Below, piece after piece: positions 63,773 to 64,000 of a stretch of 64,000 bases of DNA. Location of the stretch: positions 124,001-188,000 of the forward strand of contig CAWGCC010000037.1 of the NCBI GenBank assembly GCA_963820965.1, written 5' to 3'. This DNA comes from DATEDA01 sp963820965 (lineage in GTDB: Bacteria; Pseudomonadota; Gammaproteobacteria; Burkholderiales; SG8-39). The first letter of the stretch is position 1. Every line of letters begins with the position of its first letter. The notes beneath the pieces are model-generated. The model saw only the letters and a program-made list of their open reading frames with translations, was not told the origin of the DNA and did not search any database. Position numbers and translations under genes: made by a program.

Positions 63773-64000
63773 TCCCCTTCGCTCATGGCTTTCGTTTCAG
63801 ACTGCGTCAACGAACGCTTGATCTTCGCGAGCGGCGAATCAGGCGGATAGGTCGGCGTGATCGGCTGCGGTGCGCCCAGCATCACGCACATCAGCGCGTC
63901 TTCCTCGCCGATGTTGTGCTCCTCGCGGTAGACCCCGGGCGGGACCGAGATCAGGTCGCGCTCGCCGAGCGTAGCTTCCCAGCGCTCGCCGTCCTTCTCG
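63769..64000 (-). CDS. Cupin-domain protein, 5' part outside window
   Basis: The last 76 residues of a cupin protein. The visible part has ATLGERDLISVPPGVYREEHN and EDALMCVMLGAP, the second cupin motif and following strand, then a tail TPTYPPDSPLAKIKRSLT. The N-terminus with the first metal-binding motif is beyond 64000, so it cannot be decided whether it is a dioxygenase or a binding protein. Its stop overlaps the hydrolase start as ATGA, placing it in the same operon. Confidence 0.8.
   Translation of the reverse strand, partial: EKDGERWEATLGERDLISVPPGVYREEHNIGEEDALMCVMLGAPQPITPTYPPDSPLAKIKRSLTQSETKAMSEGE

Overview
The window is high-GC DNA (judged by eye near 70%, not computed) and is almost completely coding. 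No stretch of 300 nt lacks a gene. The longest gaps are the asnS leader (47446-47718), 51408-51652, and 25538-25711. I saw no rRNA, tRNA, CRISPR array, insertion sequence or integrase. The gene content points to a betaproteobacterium, probably Burkholderiales-like. Indicators are the surE-pcm-nlpD-rpoS chain, a periplasmic formate dehydrogenase island with DUF3305/DUF3306 genes, tripartite-tricarboxylate (Bug) binding proteins and tRNA selenouridine synthase. This placement is inference from gene families.

Positions 1-21352 form a molybdenum/tungsten and formate island. It starts with a FecCD-type ABC importer (its binding protein is frameshifted), then mop, modA and tupACB, all on the minus strand. 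A divergent ModE-like regulator follows, and an AATATGC/GCATATT inverted repeat lies in the shared promoter region. After DUF1330 and sodC comes a minus-strand formate dehydrogenase operon running from DUF3305 (17346) to a small Ala-rich protein (8100). It ends at a clear intrinsic terminator at 8051-8078. The operon encodes the Tat-exported catalytic subunit, the Fe-S subunit, cytochrome b, a lipoprotein, a TorD chaperone, a polyferredoxin-like protein and two DUF proteins. Divergent from it, moaA-fdhD-mobA-moeA make and insert the molybdenum cofactor. Together these genes import the metal, build the cofactor and use it to oxidise formate in the periplasm.

Positions 21361-49119 are mostly housekeeping. 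They include rmuC, an acyl-CoA ligase (frameshifted), a hydrolase-LuxR fusion, an EamA exporter, and an operon of ybbA-ybbP with a TAXI binding protein and a Ser/Thr kinase. That operon diverges from tesA with overlapping start codons. Next are selD and mnmH, an HDAC-like deacetylase, the moxR-DUF58-tgpA-mltB-GNAT series, a tandem PARP-type zinc-finger protein, a membrane-anchored patatin, rpoS-nlpD-pcm-surE and asnS.

Positions 49211-64000 are a catabolic region, all on the minus strand. It has two multihaem cytochromes c and two Bug binding proteins, then a ferredoxin reductase, an extradiol-type dioxygenase, an aldehyde dehydrogenase and an aspartate-dehydrogenase-like enzyme. These are followed by a ThDP enzyme, an SDR with altered catalytic residues, a Rieske oxygenase, a stand-alone recombinase-type DNA-binding protein, an IclR regulator, an alpha/beta hydrolase and a truncated cupin. 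Many neighbours overlap by ATGA, consistent with one long operon for degrading an aromatic compound I cannot identify.

Four apparent single-base insertions break three genes (the FecCD-type binding protein twice, fdhD, and the acyl-CoA ligase). At least two lie in G/C runs of four, so assembly error is as likely as real pseudogenes.
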